A stretch of DNA of 49,244 nucleotides from Spirochaetota bacterium (GTDB lineage Bacteria > Spirochaetota > JAGLSM01 > JAKPMW01), in contig JAITCI010000083.1 of assembly GCA_031283155.1 (NCBI GenBank), forward strand, positions 1 to 49,244, in the 5' to 3' direction. This document shows, piece after piece, positions 20,222 to 30,856 of the stretch. The position numbers and the translations under genes are program-made. Below the pieces are notes generated by a model, which saw only the letters and a list, made by a program, of their open reading frames with translations, made no database searches and was not told where the DNA came from. How positions within the stretch are numbered: the stretch's first letter is position 1; each line of letters begins with the position of its first letter.

Positions 20222-20785
20222 TTATTTCGGAAATTTTTTGATCAACCATTCCAAAACTTTAAGCTGGTCTGCTCCTGTGGCTCTGCGGATCTGTATTAAA
20301 AGCTTTTCCGAAGACGGTCTGTCCAGCGTCAGATTTTGCGCTCCCTCATTGCACACGCTGCAGAGCGCCCGAAGATTGGCAGGATCGTCTGTTCCGCCCA
20401 TACTCTTGTCAATAATATGCCCGATATGCAGCCTTGTTTTTCGGGTCGGATCATACGGATGCGATTCGCCCGCAACTGCGCCGCACATTTGGCATGTGAA
20501 CCCGTTCCGGTCGAGGACATAGGCTCTTGTTTCTTTGCTTATTGTCCTCGCGAAGGCTGGCTGCGGCGCGAAGCGTGCGTTTTCAAGCAAGTATTGTCCT
20601 GGCTTTAGCTCTGAACGATCATTATGAGTAAGAATTTGATAGCCTTCTTCATTTCTGAGTTCCCGGACACGCCGCGCCCATTCGCTTGTTCCCGCTGCCT
20701 CTCTGAGAGTATCGGAGTCCAATATTTCACCCAAATGCTCCAAAAAATACTTTCGCAGTCTGTCGCGCGCGCCGGGTTCCCTCAT
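20222..20785 (-). CDS. HNH endonuclease, probable restriction partner of the C5 methyltransferase
   Basis: RNGFTCQMCGAVAGES...TRLHIGHIIDKSMGGTDDPANLRALCSVCNEGAQN; start overlaps the methyltransferase stop. Confidence 0.8.
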   Translation of the reverse strand: MREPGARDRLRKYFLEHLGEILDSDTLREAAGTSEWARRVRELRNEEGYQILTHNDRSELKPGQYLLENARFAPQPAFARTISKETRAYVLDRNGFTCQMCGAVAGESHPYDPTRKTRLHIGHIIDKSMGGTDDPANLRALCSVCNEGAQNLTLDRPSSEKLLIQIRRATGADQLKVLEWLIKKFPK

Positions 20786-21741
20786 AATGCTTTTTCCAAA
20801 AATGCTGTGCCGCGTCCGGCATTCAAGGCCTGTTTGATCGCCAATCCAACCGCTTTTGCGACAGGCGGCGGAAATGCGTTGCCCACTTGACGATAGGCGG
20901 GAGTTTTTTTCCCGATAAATTCCCAATCGCCCGGGAACCCCTGCACAAGGGCAGCCATTTTAACAGTCAGCTTTGGATGCCCGATAAAATTTTCATCCGG
21001 CGGATTGTCGGCAAGCCCCATCCCGTTTACGCCAAGTTTTTTCCATGCCAAACGAGCGCGCGTTGGTCCCAAATCAGCGCCGCCATGCTTCTTGCTGCCG
21101 CCCACAAGAGCAGGCGCGATACCGTTCGCCTGCCCGGCCCAGGCAGTCGCCCCCTTCCAGCCATTGCTTGCCATTTCTGCAAACAAAAGCTGCCCGATTG
21201 CTGGCGGCGCGGCGGCAAAAAAGAATGGCCAGGCAAAAAATGCGGCATACTCTTCCCGGAGCGCAACCAGCAGTGTGCGCGGCCGCTGCTGCGAGACCCC
21301 ATAATGGTGGGCGTGGACAAGCTCCCAAAAGCATATATATCCAAGTTGTTCAAGGCTGCGCTTTATGCTTTCTCTGTATTCGGAAAACTTCGGATCAAAT
21401 AAGCCTCTGACATTTTCAAGCATTACCGCTTTGGGGCTGCACTCTTTTACGAGGCGGATTGCTTCCGGAAAGAGATCCCTTTCATCATTTTGTCCAAGCT
21501 GTTTTCCGGCAATAGAAAATGGCGGGCAAGGAACGCCGCCTGCGAGTAAATCTATTTCTGTGTACCAGTGGGCAATAAAATTTTTAACATCTCCTTCGAC
21601 GACATTCCAGTGCGGGCGGTTTTTTCGTAATGTGGCGCAGGCAAGGGGATCAATTTCAACCAACGCGGCATGATCAAATCCTGCCTGCTCAAGCCCCAAT
21701 GCCTGCCCGCCTGCGCCGGCACAGATCTCAATCGCGCGCAT
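20782..21741 (-). CDS. DNA (cytosine-5) methyltransferase
   Basis: EICAGAGGQALGLEQAGFDHAALVEID, LLAGGVPCPPFSIAGKQ, VMLENVRGL, RQVGNAFPPPVAKAVG. Confidence 0.93.
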   Translation of the reverse strand: MRAIEICAGAGGQALGLEQAGFDHAALVEIDPLACATLRKNRPHWNVVEGDVKNFIAHWYTEIDLLAGGVPCPPFSIAGKQLGQNDERDLFPEAIRLVKECSPKAVMLENVRGLFDPKFSEYRESIKRSLEQLGYICFWELVHAHHYGVSQQRPRTLLVALREEYAAFFAWPFFFAAAPPAIGQLLFAEMASNGWKGATAWAGQANGIAPALVGGSKKHGGADLGPTRARLAWKKLGVNGMGLADNPPDENFIGHPKLTVKMAALVQGFPGDWEFIGKKTPAYRQVGNAFPPPVAKAVGLAIKQALNAGRGTAFLEKAL

Positions 21742-21983
21742 TTTCTGCTCTTTCCGCCGGAATTATTTGTCAAACCCAAGCCATGCCTCTATTATAGCCG
21801 GAAAAGACTGGTGTAAGCATCTGTTTTTGCTCACGCTCACGCCGTTGAATCCGCTATCCAAGCGCCCGAATTTTCTGGCTGTACACCCTCGTTCACCCTC
21901 GCTGCGTTGCAGCAAGGGCATAAATCGCCGACCTTCCGCAAATAAAACCTCAGCGTTCTGCGCCGCAAAGAAACGCGCGCGGC

Positions 21984-23714
21984 TTATCCGTCGCGGGGGC
22001 GCATAACGCGGCCAAGCAAAATGAAGGCGGTGAAAATGGTCAGCGCAAACCAGACAGGCGCGAGAACCCAGCCGGCGATATTCCACTTGTCAAAGAGGGC
22101 GGTCAGGCCGTCCAGGAGGCGAATGAGCGCGGTATAGGTAAAAACCGTCAGTATGCACAGCAGGATCATGGCGATGAGCGTTTGAAAAAAATTGCCCTCA
22201 AGCAAATGCTGCTTGCGATAGCGCCAGCCCAATGCGGCCGCAAGCGAAGCCATCAGGAACACCATAGACGGCATACCCAGTTGGCGGTTGAAATTTCTCC
22301 AAAGGACGTCCACAGGCCAGCCCAGACTCTCCAGCGCGCCATAGCTCTGGAGCATGGATACGGGGCTCAGGCTTATCCCCTCGCTGTACACAAGCGCGGT
22401 ATTCTGCGCGAGCGCGGGATCGATAAGAAGGGTACCCGTGTATTTTGCCTCATGCCGGAGCTTGCGTTCCTGATCCTCGGTGTGCATAATACGCGCGCCG
22501 CGAATGATCAGGGTGTTGGTCGGCATGAGCTTGCCGAGATCCCCGCCCAGGGCGCGCATCCCGCCGTCGTAGTCGCGGGGCTGGATGATCCAGAAATCGC
22601 GGAGATACAGGTGTTCATGCGTAAACGAGGCGTATTTCGCGTAGAGATGCCCGCCGTTTGCGGTCGGCACCAAAATATTGCGGCAGGCGGGCAGAAAGGG
22701 GATCGCGCTGATCTCCTCGTCGAGAAAGTCATGCTGCGCGATTTCAGCGCGGGCTATTTCAGAATAGCGGAGCGCGGTGGGATCATGCGGCTCCAGCAGC
22801 AGAATCTCCTCCATATTTTTCAGGCAGCCGCGCGCGTCGCCGTCCTTATGGAGTTCCATCCCTTCGTTGGCGTGGGCGACGAGGCGCGCTTTTAATCCCG
22901 CGTCCGCCAATTCGCCGGGACTCTTTTCCTGCATATCCTGAATCTTGCGCTGCGCGAGTTCGAGGTGCTGCTTCGCGGGAGCGTGCTCCGGATTTATCTG
23001 AAGCACACGCTCAAATTCGATGATCGCCTGGACGTAATCGCCGCTGAGCAGATGATCATAGCCGCGCTGAAAGAGCGCGGTTTGCTCGTTGATCTCCGGT
23101 ACGGCGCGCAGCTTTTGCTGGTTCGTCAATTCGGCGGCGGCCCGCCCGCGATACCACTCGGCTATGCCGTTATGCGGGTATAGTTCCAGAAATTCCCTGA
23201 ATTTTTCGAGAGCGGCGTCGTAACGCGCGTCGTAATACAGGCGCGCGCCCTCGCGGAATGTGCGCACCCCGCCGCGCTCTGTTTCTCCGGGCTGCTCCGG
23301 CGCGTCCGCGCGGTTCTGCGCGTATACCAGGTTGAGCTGGATCCCGGGAAGCACGAAGGACGTGTATGCGCTTATGCCCAGCGCGAAAAAAATGATCCAC
23401 GCGAAAGCGGGACCCAGAAAAGAGTAATCATCGGGATCCTGCTGCGCGCCGTGCCCGTACTGCGAAAAAGCGAAGGCCGCCGCCGCCGCAAGCCCAATAC
23501 CGAGCAGAGCCGGGAGTACCGTGAAAAATTCCATCTCCTGTTTCGGCGATCCATCGGGGAGCCGCAGTACGCCGGACGCGCTCGAAAAAATTTCAGCGCC
23601 GAAAGCGCCGTGCAGCACGGGCAGGAGCAGCCAGACCAAACCGGCTGCAAGCGCGCCTAAGAAAAAAGTGCAGAGCACAAAGCGGCCAATCAAAACCCGC
23701 GCGCGGTCATTCAT
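21984..23714 (-). CDS. TPR-containing membrane protein
   Basis: TPR-like repeats FREFLELYPHNGIAEWYRGRAA and GDYVQAIIEFERVLQINPEHAPAKQHLELA; several TM segments; likely start MNDRAR at 23714. Confidence 0.75.
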   Translation of the reverse strand: MNDRARVLIGRFVLCTFFLGALAAGLVWLLLPVLHGAFGAEIFSSASGVLRLPDGSPKQEMEFFTVLPALLGIGLAAAAAFAFSQYGHGAQQDPDDYSFLGPAFAWIIFFALGISAYTSFVLPGIQLNLVYAQNRADAPEQPGETERGGVRTFREGARLYYDARYDAALEKFREFLELYPHNGIAEWYRGRAAAELTNQQKLRAVPEINEQTALFQRGYDHLLSGDYVQAIIEFERVLQINPEHAPAKQHLELAQRKIQDMQEKSPGELADAGLKARLVAHANEGMELHKDGDARGCLKNMEEILLLEPHDPTALRYSEIARAEIAQHDFLDEEISAIPFLPACRNILVPTANGGHLYAKYASFTHEHLYLRDFWIIQPRDYDGGMRALGGDLGKLMPTNTLIIRGARIMHTEDQERKLRHEAKYTGTLLIDPALAQNTALVYSEGISLSPVSMLQSYGALESLGWPVDVLWRNFNRQLGMPSMVFLMASLAAALGWRYRKQHLLEGNFFQTLIAMILLCILTVFTYTALIRLLDGLTALFDKWNIAGWVLAPVWFALTIFTAFILLGRVMRPRDG

Positions 23715-24706
23715 CTTTCCATCTCCGATTCCATGCCCCTTCGCCGCCGGAGGCCGAGCAGGAAGCACGGCAAACCGAGCGCGAGCGCGGCTGCGGCGCG
23801 GATCCAGGGAACGCTCTGCTCCGTAAAGCCGGAGTCCGACGAGAGCCAGATTGAATGGAAGACCGAGAGCGGCAGGGCGATAAGCAGCAGGAACACGAAC
23901 ACCGAGGCGAGCGCCTGGATCAGCGAGAGTCCGCGTTTATTCAAAAGCAGGCCGCCGCCGCAGGCCAGCATAGACAAGCCAATCAGAAAGAGCATTCCCT
24001 CCAGTCCCGCCATTTTTTCTTCGCGCGGATCCACAATCGGCCAATGGATGAAATCTGCAAACGCGCGGTCGATCTCAGGAGAGATGAAGCTTGGCGTCGT
24101 TTTCGGAATGAGACCGCGTATGCTTTTGCCGGGCTGAAGCCCGTTCGTAAGCGTCTCCGCCAGGTTTGTTTCCATTTGGACGCTCTCTTCGATGCTCCAA
24201 TCAAGAACCCTGAGCGCGCCGCCTGCGTAGAGATCATCGTCCAGTTTTGCGGCGAGAATCGGAATCTCAGGTTCTCCCGCCGAACCGGGCAGGGCGATCA
24301 GAAGCATATTGGGCGCGATAAAGACCGCGCGTTCCCCGGCCTGTCGCTGCAGGGATTGCTGTTCCAGGAGCGCAAGACGTTTGTCTGCGTTTTGAAGGCG
24401 GTACTGCCAGGCAGCGCTTCCATACGAGGCGAAAAGCGCGACAAAGGCGGCGGAAATAAGGAAGCACACGATATGCGGCAGGGCGGTATAGCCGAGCTTA
24501 TACTGCAGGAAAGAGCCGGTGCAAAATGAGGAGAGCGCGAGAATAAAAGCGAAGTACGAGTTTATAAAAAGGAAGCAGCTCAAGGGCAGGGCGTCGCTTT
24601 CGAGTTCCGCGCTGAGGATTGTCCAGTGCGGGAGCTGAAACCCCAGAAAGGCGATGAGCGCAAGCCCCAGGATAACGCAAAACTCAACCCAGAATTGCTT
24701 CAACAT
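23711..24706 (-). CDS. Hypothetical multi-pass membrane protein, coupled to the downstream TPR protein
   Basis: Hydrophobic segments; stop overlaps the next start by 4 nt. Confidence 0.7.
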   Translation of the reverse strand: MLKQFWVEFCVILGLALIAFLGFQLPHWTILSAELESDALPLSCFLFINSYFAFILALSSFCTGSFLQYKLGYTALPHIVCFLISAAFVALFASYGSAAWQYRLQNADKRLALLEQQSLQRQAGERAVFIAPNMLLIALPGSAGEPEIPILAAKLDDDLYAGGALRVLDWSIEESVQMETNLAETLTNGLQPGKSIRGLIPKTTPSFISPEIDRAFADFIHWPIVDPREEKMAGLEGMLFLIGLSMLACGGGLLLNKRGLSLIQALASVFVFLLLIALPLSVFHSIWLSSDSGFTEQSVPWIRAAAALALGLPCFLLGLRRRRGMESEMER

Positions 24707-24870
24707 ACCGCTTCCCTTCGTAATAGCCCGCTATCCTTATAATATCGGGAAAATCATGTAAAAAACCGCAATGCGAGCAGTATACCACATATATCAAATC
24801 ACTGCCGACTGCCGCAGAAAAAAGTCCGAAGTATGCCGCCGTGCTTCGCCCGCAGCCCAAATACGCAACC

Positions 24871-24917
24871 TTACCCTTGCCCCCTGGCACTCTTTGAGTG
24901 TAAAGGGGTAAAGGCAC
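24871..24917 (-). repeat. Palindromic element copy 1 (intergenic)
   Basis: Minus strand tgcctttacccctttacactcaaagagtgccagggggcaagggtaa. Confidence 0.75.
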
Positions 24918-25037
24918 AAGCCATGTTGCGGGCTGCGTGCTGACGTCCTGTCAGCAAAATAACATTTGCGCTTGCGCCCCGCTTGGCGTATTCTGATCAA
25001 GCTGTTCATTCCCTAAAGTAAAGTGGAGGATTACGAT

Positions 25038-27473
25038 ATGCGTAAACTAAGACGGGCAGGGCTTGTGCTTCTGCTGGTCGTGGCTGCGGCTCTTCTGGTG
25101 CTGCCCCTGTTGGGTCAAAATGATAAGCCCGCAAATGCTGCGGATCAGGCGGCAACAGTTGTAGCGGGAGATGACGCCGCGCCTGAAGCAACAGTAAGTG
25201 AGGCTGCGAAGGAAAGCACGGAAGCGCAGGCGGGTGCGAAGGAAAGCACGGCGGATAATTTCCCGCCCATCCTCTTTCTTGGCCTGGCGGCTTCGCTCAT
25301 CGCCCTGTTCTTTGCCTGGTATTTCTACCGCGCAATGATGAAGGCCGATGAAGGCAATCCGCGCATGAAGGAAATCGCGGGCTATGTGCGCGAAGGCGCG
25401 TATGCCTATCTGAAACGCCAGTATATGGTGGTCGCGATTGTCTTTGGCTGCATCACCATACTCTTCGCCATTTTGGCCTACGGCTTTGGTGTGCAGAACA
25501 AATTTGTGCCCTTCGCCTTCATTACCGGCGGTTTCTTCTCCGCCCTGTCGGGCTTTATCGGCATGAAGACCGCGACGAGCGCCTCCTCGCGAACCGCGCA
25601 GGGCTGCCTCCAGTCCTTAAACGGCGGTTTGGTGGTCGCCTTCCGGAGCGGCGCTGTTATGGGGCTGACGGTTGTGGGTCTTGCCCTGCTGGACATAGTG
25701 CTTTGGTACATCATTCTGAATCTGATTGAGGGTGCGCCAACCCATCACACGATGGCTGTCATCACCACCACAATGCTGACCTTCGGTATGGGCGCGTCCA
25801 CGCAGGCGCTCTTCGCGCGTGTTGGCGGCGGTATCTACACCAAGGCAGCCGACGTTGGCGCAGACTTGGTTGGCAAGGTCGAAAAGGGCATCCCGGAAGA
25901 CGATCCGCGCAACCCCGCGACCATTGCGGATAATGTTGGGGATAACGTCGGCGACGTGGCCGGTATGGGCGCAGACCTCTATGAGTCCTTTGCGGGTTCC
26001 ATTCTGGCTGCCGCCGCCCTCGGCGCGGCTCTCTGGCCGGTGATTGCTGAAGGCGGCGTCAATCCGGTCAACGCCGTTATCGCGCCGCTGATCATCGCCA
26101 GTATCGGGACCCTGCTCTCGGTTCTCGGAATATTTCTGGTACGCACAAAGAACGACAAGGCCACCCAAAAGCAGCTTCTGGGCGCGCTCTCGCGCGGGGT
26201 CAACAGCGCGGCTGTTCTTATCATTGCGGCGAGCTATTTTGTTATCACAGAGATGCTGCCCAATAATTTCGGGGTTTTCTGGTCGATCATAGCCGGATTG
26301 CTTGCCGGTATTATCATAGGCAAAACCACGGAGTATTTCACCTCCGACGATTATAAGCCCACCCAGCGTATCGCCGAGAGCGCCACGACCGGACCCGCAA
26401 CGGTTATCATCAGCGGGTTTTCAACCGGCATGATCTCCTCGGCCGTACCGGTGATCACGACTGTCGCCGCGATCGTGCTTTCCTTCGGGTTTGCGGGCGG
26501 TTTCGATAATATGGCTCTTGGTCTCTACGGCGTCGCGTTTGCGGCCGTCGGTATGCTTTCCACCCTGGGCATCACCCTGGCGACCGACGCCTACGGCCCG
26601 ATTGCGGATAACGCAGGCGGGAATGCCGAGATGTCCGGTCTCAATAAGCACGTCCGCGAGCGCACCGACGCGCTGGATTCCCTGGGCAATACCACCGCCG
26701 CGACCGGCAAGGGCTTTGCGATTGGTTCCGCCGCATTGACCGCGATGGCGCTTGTGGCCGCCTACATCGAAGAGGTGCGTGAAGCGTTCTCCGGACTCCA
26801 AAAACTGGAGTTCCTGCCCGGCACGGAAATCTCCGTAAAGACGGCGAGTCTGCAGGACTTTGTCGCGTATTTCGATATCACCCTCTTAAATCCGCTCGTG
26901 CTTGCCGGTATCTTCATCGGCGCGGTCATGGCCTTTGTGTTCTGCGGACTCTCGGTCAGCGCAGTCGGTAAGGCCGCGAAGCGCATGGTTGAAGAGGTGC
27001 GCCGCCAGTTCCGCGAAAAGCCGGATATTATGAAGGGCAAGGACATCCCCGATTACGGCGCATGCGTCTATATCTCCACGCGCGGCGCGCAGCGCGCGAT
27101 GATGTTCCCATCCTTCATGGCGTTGCTTGTACCCATCGTGGTTGGGCTTTTCCTCGGCGTGGCCGGCGTGGTCGGGCTTCTGGTTGGCGGGCTCACGGCA
27201 GGCTTCGTGCTCGCGATCTTCCAGGCCAATGCCGGCGGCGCGTGGGATAACGCCAAGAAATTCATCGAAAAAGGGAATTTCGGCGGCAAGAAATCCGACG
27301 CCCATAAGGCGGCCGTGGTGGGCGATACGGTCGGCGATCCGCTCAAGGATACCTCCGGCCCAAGCCTGAATATTCTCATCAAGCTCATGAGTATGGTCAG
27401 CGTTGTGTTCGCCGGTCTCATAGTCGGCGCTTCGCCCGATATCATGCGCTGGCTGGGGATCCTGGCGAAATAA
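25038..27473 (+). CDS. hppA: Membrane-bound proton/sodium-translocating pyrophosphatase
   Basis: [91 protein letters not shown] at 25038 after ggagg. Confidence 0.95.
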   Translation: MRKLRRAGLVLLLVVAAALLVLPLLGQNDKPANAADQAATVVAGDDAAPEATVSEAAKESTEAQAGAKESTADNFPPILFLGLAASLIALFFAWYFYRAMMKADEGNPRMKEIAGYVREGAYAYLKRQYMVVAIVFGCITILFAILAYGFGVQNKFVPFAFITGGFFSALSGFIGMKTATSASSRTAQGCLQSLNGGLVVAFRSGAVMGLTVVGLALLDIVLWYIILNLIEGAPTHHTMAVITTTMLTFGMGASTQALFARVGGGIYTKAADVGADLVGKVEKGIPEDDPRNPATIADNVGDNVGDVAGMGADLYESFAGSILAAAALGAALWPVIAEGGVNPVNAVIAPLIIASIGTLLSVLGIFLVRTKNDKATQKQLLGALSRGVNSAAVLIIAASYFVITEMLPNNFGVFWSIIAGLLAGIIIGKTTEYFTSDDYKPTQRIAESATTGPATVIISGFSTGMISSAVPVITTVAAIVLSFGFAGGFDNMALGLYGVAFAAVGMLSTLGITLATDAYGPIADNAGGNAEMSGLNKHVRERTDALDSLGNTTAATGKGFAIGSAALTAMALVAAYIEEVREAFSGLQKLEFLPGTEISVKTASLQDFVAYFDITLLNPLVLAGIFIGAVMAFVFCGLSVSAVGKAAKRMVEEVRRQFREKPDIMKGKDIPDYGACVYISTRGAQRAMMFPSFMALLVPIVVGLFLGVAGVVGLLVGGLTAGFVLAIFQANAGGAWDNAKKFIEKGNFGGKKSDAHKAAVVGDTVGDPLKDTSGPSLNILIKLMSMVSVVFAGLIVGASPDIMRWLGILAK

Positions 27474-27589
27474 ACCGTTGGTACCGGTGCCGGGTTCCGG
27501 CTCGGCACCCATAGGTTGTAATTGCTTGCTTTGCGTGTGTATCTATAAATAGATTTACGCGAGTATCTTGATGTATCCGAGGAGGAGCT

Positions 27590-28636
27590 TTGATGAAAAT
27601 GAGTCGTTTTTTATGTGTGCTGTGTATGCTCTGCGCAGCGGGTTCGCTTGCCGCCGCGCCTACCGTTGAATTTTCGGGGTATGCCGATGTGCGCGCGGGA
27701 TATACTCTGGGTGAGACCGACGAATTTGCTCTTAACATAGGCAGGATAGAAGTCACCGCCGACGCCCTGATTCTCCCCTGGATGAATCTTGAGGTGACTA
27801 TTGGAACCTATAATACCATGGAAGGAAAGTATAACGCCGAACTGGGGGGTGCTTTCATTTCCTTCTTTAAGGAAAATGACGGCACAACAATGAGCCTCAA
27901 CATCGGGTATTTCGACGTTCCCTTTGGGCTTGCCTCCGGTTGGTATGCCTTTCCCGAAAATTCGTTCATGTATGCCCCCGGTGTTACCGAGGCCTACATC
28001 GGAGAGTGGACCGATTTAGGCGTCTATGGCTCTATTGAAACCGAACAATTCAGTCTGACAGCCTTTGCGGTTCGGGGTGAAATGTACGGCATATTTGAAG
28101 AACTCACCACACCACCACCACTACCACCCGGTGCCAGCGCTTTGGTGGATATGGATAAGGGGCTTGCCGTCGGTCTGCGCGCCGCTTTCTCGCCGGTTGA
28201 AGGGCTTACGCTCGGCGTGAATTACGCCTTAAACGCGCACTACGACTTTAACGATAATATTTCTTTTATTGCCGGTGATGTGGAATGGGCGCTGGGTCCG
28301 CTGGCTCTCGCGTTTGAGTATCTGGCGTATATGCCCAAGTTCGCGTTTGGTGATCGCGCGGATACCTGGTTTGCGCAGGCGATGTTCGGTCTTGAGGATA
28401 TTGCCGATATTCCTGTCGAATTCGGCGCGCGCTTCGATTACTTCGCCGCGAATTATTCCAACGCTGTCACAGCGTTATTGGGCGCCGGCACACCTCCCCC
28501 CGCCGGGGAATCCTCAAACGCCCTCACCATTCAGGCAAACTGGCTGGCCGATGAGCATTTGCGGTTTGGTCTTTCGTTCAGGCACCAGAAGGACGAAGAC
28601 GATATTATCATGCTTCAGGTCATGGGGATGTTCTGA
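27590..28636 (+). CDS. Outer-membrane beta-barrel (porin-like) protein
   Basis: Signal peptide ...[25 protein letters not shown]; alternating amphipathic strands; terminal aromatic F. Confidence 0.7.
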   Translation: MMKMSRFLCVLCMLCAAGSLAAAPTVEFSGYADVRAGYTLGETDEFALNIGRIEVTADALILPWMNLEVTIGTYNTMEGKYNAELGGAFISFFKENDGTTMSLNIGYFDVPFGLASGWYAFPENSFMYAPGVTEAYIGEWTDLGVYGSIETEQFSLTAFAVRGEMYGIFEELTTPPPLPPGASALVDMDKGLAVGLRAAFSPVEGLTLGVNYALNAHYDFNDNISFIAGDVEWALGPLALAFEYLAYMPKFAFGDRADTWFAQAMFGLEDIADIPVEFGARFDYFAANYSNAVTALLGAGTPPPAGESSNALTIQANWLADEHLRFGLSFRHQKDEDDIIMLQVMGMF

Positions 28637-28667
28637 TCAATCAAAAAACTTTCTCCGGCTTGTAAAA

Positions 28668-28703
28668 TGAAAAGGCTGTCCATCTCGGGCAGCCTTTTTT
28701 TAA
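28668..28703 (+). terminator. Rho-independent terminator
   Basis: aaaaggctgtccatctcgggcagcctttttttaa. Confidence 0.8.
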
Positions 28704-28813
28704 GGGATTGGAATGCGCGGAATGAGGAACCGCTTGTAATTTGTGCGCGAGAGCGTACTTTTACCATTGCTTGTGTGCCGCAGCAAGGGATGAGTTTTGC
28801 GATTTCCCCAAAA

Positions 28814-28844
28814 AAGAACCGCCCGTAAAGGGCGGCTCTTTTTT
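28814..28844. terminator. Rho-independent terminator between converging genes
   Basis: aaaagaaccgcccgtaaagggcggctcttttttat. Confidence 0.7.
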
Positions 28845-28878
28845 ATAGGGTGTTGGGATTATCCGGCGTTCCGGGTAC

Positions 28879-29673
28879 TTACCGTTTTATAGCATTCAGG
28901 ATTTCCTTCATCCGCATAAGACCGGTATCATAATCCGCGTCCTTGCCCTCGTACTTCGTTGAATTATCCTTTATCTCTTTGCCGAGCGCGACCATTGCGG
29001 AGCGCAAATCGGAAACAGGCCGTTCGAGACTCGGATCCGCCGCCGCTTTTTTGAAGTAAGGATATTTTTCTTCCAGCCCCACGCCGACAGTCGAGAGCCT
29101 GCTCACGCCTTCCGCATACGCAGTCAGTGCCGCTCCCGCGCCTCCGCCGTCCCTTGCGCCGCGCATCGCGTTTTGTGTTTCATCCATGAGTTTGGCGAGG
29201 GATTGAATCAGTTCCCTCGCGTCGGCGCAGGCATTCAGCCAGCTGAGGGGGAAGATGTCCAGCGTGCCAAAATCGGCAAGTGCGGCGCGCGCGGCAGGCT
29301 GGGCGAAAGCGGCAAGCGTATAGGACTCGCTCTCGCCGTTCAATGATTTTTTGAAGGAGGTTACGGCTTGCGCAAGCGTATCCATCTGAGCGACCAGATT
29401 TTTGTCGCTGTTGATCAGGTAATAATCTTCTTTTGCGGAGAGAGCTGTGTCCGCTGCGGCAAATTCGGCTATTCCGGCTTTGAAAGCTGCGGCGAGATCG
29501 TTTGCGGCCTGGGCATTTTCGGCAGTCTTCAGCGCTCCCATGTAATTTGTAAGGCTTAAGGTTAAACCCTCAATAAGTTTACCTGCGCCCTCGCGGGTTT
29601 CTTTGCTGACAGATGAACCGCAGGCGGAGAGGATGAGGGCAAGAAGAATTGCAGAGAGTACGATCTTTTTCAT
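28879..29673 (-). CDS. Hypothetical lipoprotein
   Basis: MKKIVLSAILLALILSACGSSV lipobox; helical protein. Confidence 0.75.
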   Translation of the reverse strand: MKKIVLSAILLALILSACGSSVSKETREGAGKLIEGLTLSLTNYMGALKTAENAQAANDLAAAFKAGIAEFAAADTALSAKEDYYLINSDKNLVAQMDTLAQAVTSFKKSLNGESESYTLAAFAQPAARAALADFGTLDIFPLSWLNACADARELIQSLAKLMDETQNAMRGARDGGGAGAALTAYAEGVSRLSTVGVGLEEKYPYFKKAAADPSLERPVSDLRSAMVALGKEIKDNSTKYEGKDADYDTGLMRMKEILNAIKR

Positions 29674-29876
29674 GAATCAGAGTCCTCCGTATGAGACGTG
29701 GCATGAGTTCGCCATGCGGAATATTACACGGCTCTTAAGTATACCCAGACTCAGGATGCCGGAAGCGAAAAAAAAAGTCAAGAAGAATTCCACGGATAGG
29801 AAAAACTACCGGGTGGGTATATAATGAAACTTATGAAATATGGAGTGTATGTACAGATACAAGCTGGCTCAGGGAG

Positions 29877-30839
29877 GTGATCATGCGCCGTGCTTTATTT
29901 GCCATGCTGCTTGTCCTCATTTTGTGGACAGGCGTTTTTCCTCTTACGGCTGAACTCATTGGAGATGCTTCATTTGAAGGGGTGGTATTATCGCTTTCCG
30001 GCGTTCCGCTGGTGACGCGCGGAGGGAGTTCGTTCCCCATTGCGCCCGGCAGGTTTATTTACCCGGGCGAGCAGATCCGCCTTGCGCAGAACGACAGCGC
30101 GTCCATCCTGATGCGCACGGGGCGGATTCTGGAGCTTGAGGGGGAGGGTACGGTCGATCTCGCCATGGAATTTGGTCAGGAGGAGTGGTTTTCGCAGGAG
30201 GTGCGCGATATTCTCCATGAGCGTTTTGGTTTATATGACTCGGAGCTTGGGCGCGGGGCTGATCCATCCACAAATGCCTTCCGGCAGATATATCCCTACA
30301 ATTCTTCCGTCCGCGAAGGGGACGCTGTGTTTCACTGGACAGCACCCGCCGGACTGGAGCGCTTTACAGTAGAAATATTCGAAGAGGATATCGTTGGCAA
30401 CAGGGCGAAGACTCTGGTTACACGCGAGATCGGAAATGAGGATACCTGGAGTATCGGGACGGACTCCCTGGTTTTAACGCCCGGACAGCTCTATGGCTGG
30501 AAGGTGCGCGCCTGGGATGGGCAAGCCTGGCAGGAAACAACCAAAGTTTTATTTCGTGTACTCGATAAGGATGCGGCAAGAAGAATTGGCGGCAAGCTGG
30601 ACGCGCTCGAGGCTATGAAAAAAAAGGATAAACAGGATATCACGCCCTGGGTGCTTGCCTCTATTTTGCTTATGAAAGAAAAGCTCTATCACCAGGCGCT
30701 CGAGCAGGTCGCGAAGGCGATCAGCTTAAACGATCTCTCCCCCTTTCCGTATACCCTCCGCGGACGCATCTACGAGGAAATGAATCTCGCGCAGCTTGCG
30801 CTTGGCGAATACCAACTCGCCGCGCGTCTGGGATACTAG
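29877..30839 (+). CDS. Exported protein with FecR-like N-terminal region and C-terminal TPR
   Basis: Signal peptide; VLSLSGVPLVTRGG...IYPGEQIRLAQNDSASILMRTGRILELEGEGTV; C-terminal TPR-like YHQALEQVAKAISLNDLSPFPYTLRGRIYEEM. Confidence 0.6.
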   Translation: MIMRRALFAMLLVLILWTGVFPLTAELIGDASFEGVVLSLSGVPLVTRGGSSFPIAPGRFIYPGEQIRLAQNDSASILMRTGRILELEGEGTVDLAMEFGQEEWFSQEVRDILHERFGLYDSELGRGADPSTNAFRQIYPYNSSVREGDAVFHWTAPAGLERFTVEIFEEDIVGNRAKTLVTREIGNEDTWSIGTDSLVLTPGQLYGWKVRAWDGQAWQETTKVLFRVLDKDAARRIGGKLDALEAMKKKDKQDITPWVLASILLMKEKLYHQALEQVAKAISLNDLSPFPYTLRGRIYEEMNLAQLALGEYQLAARLGY

Positions 30840-30856
30840 GGCATGGAGGCACTGCA

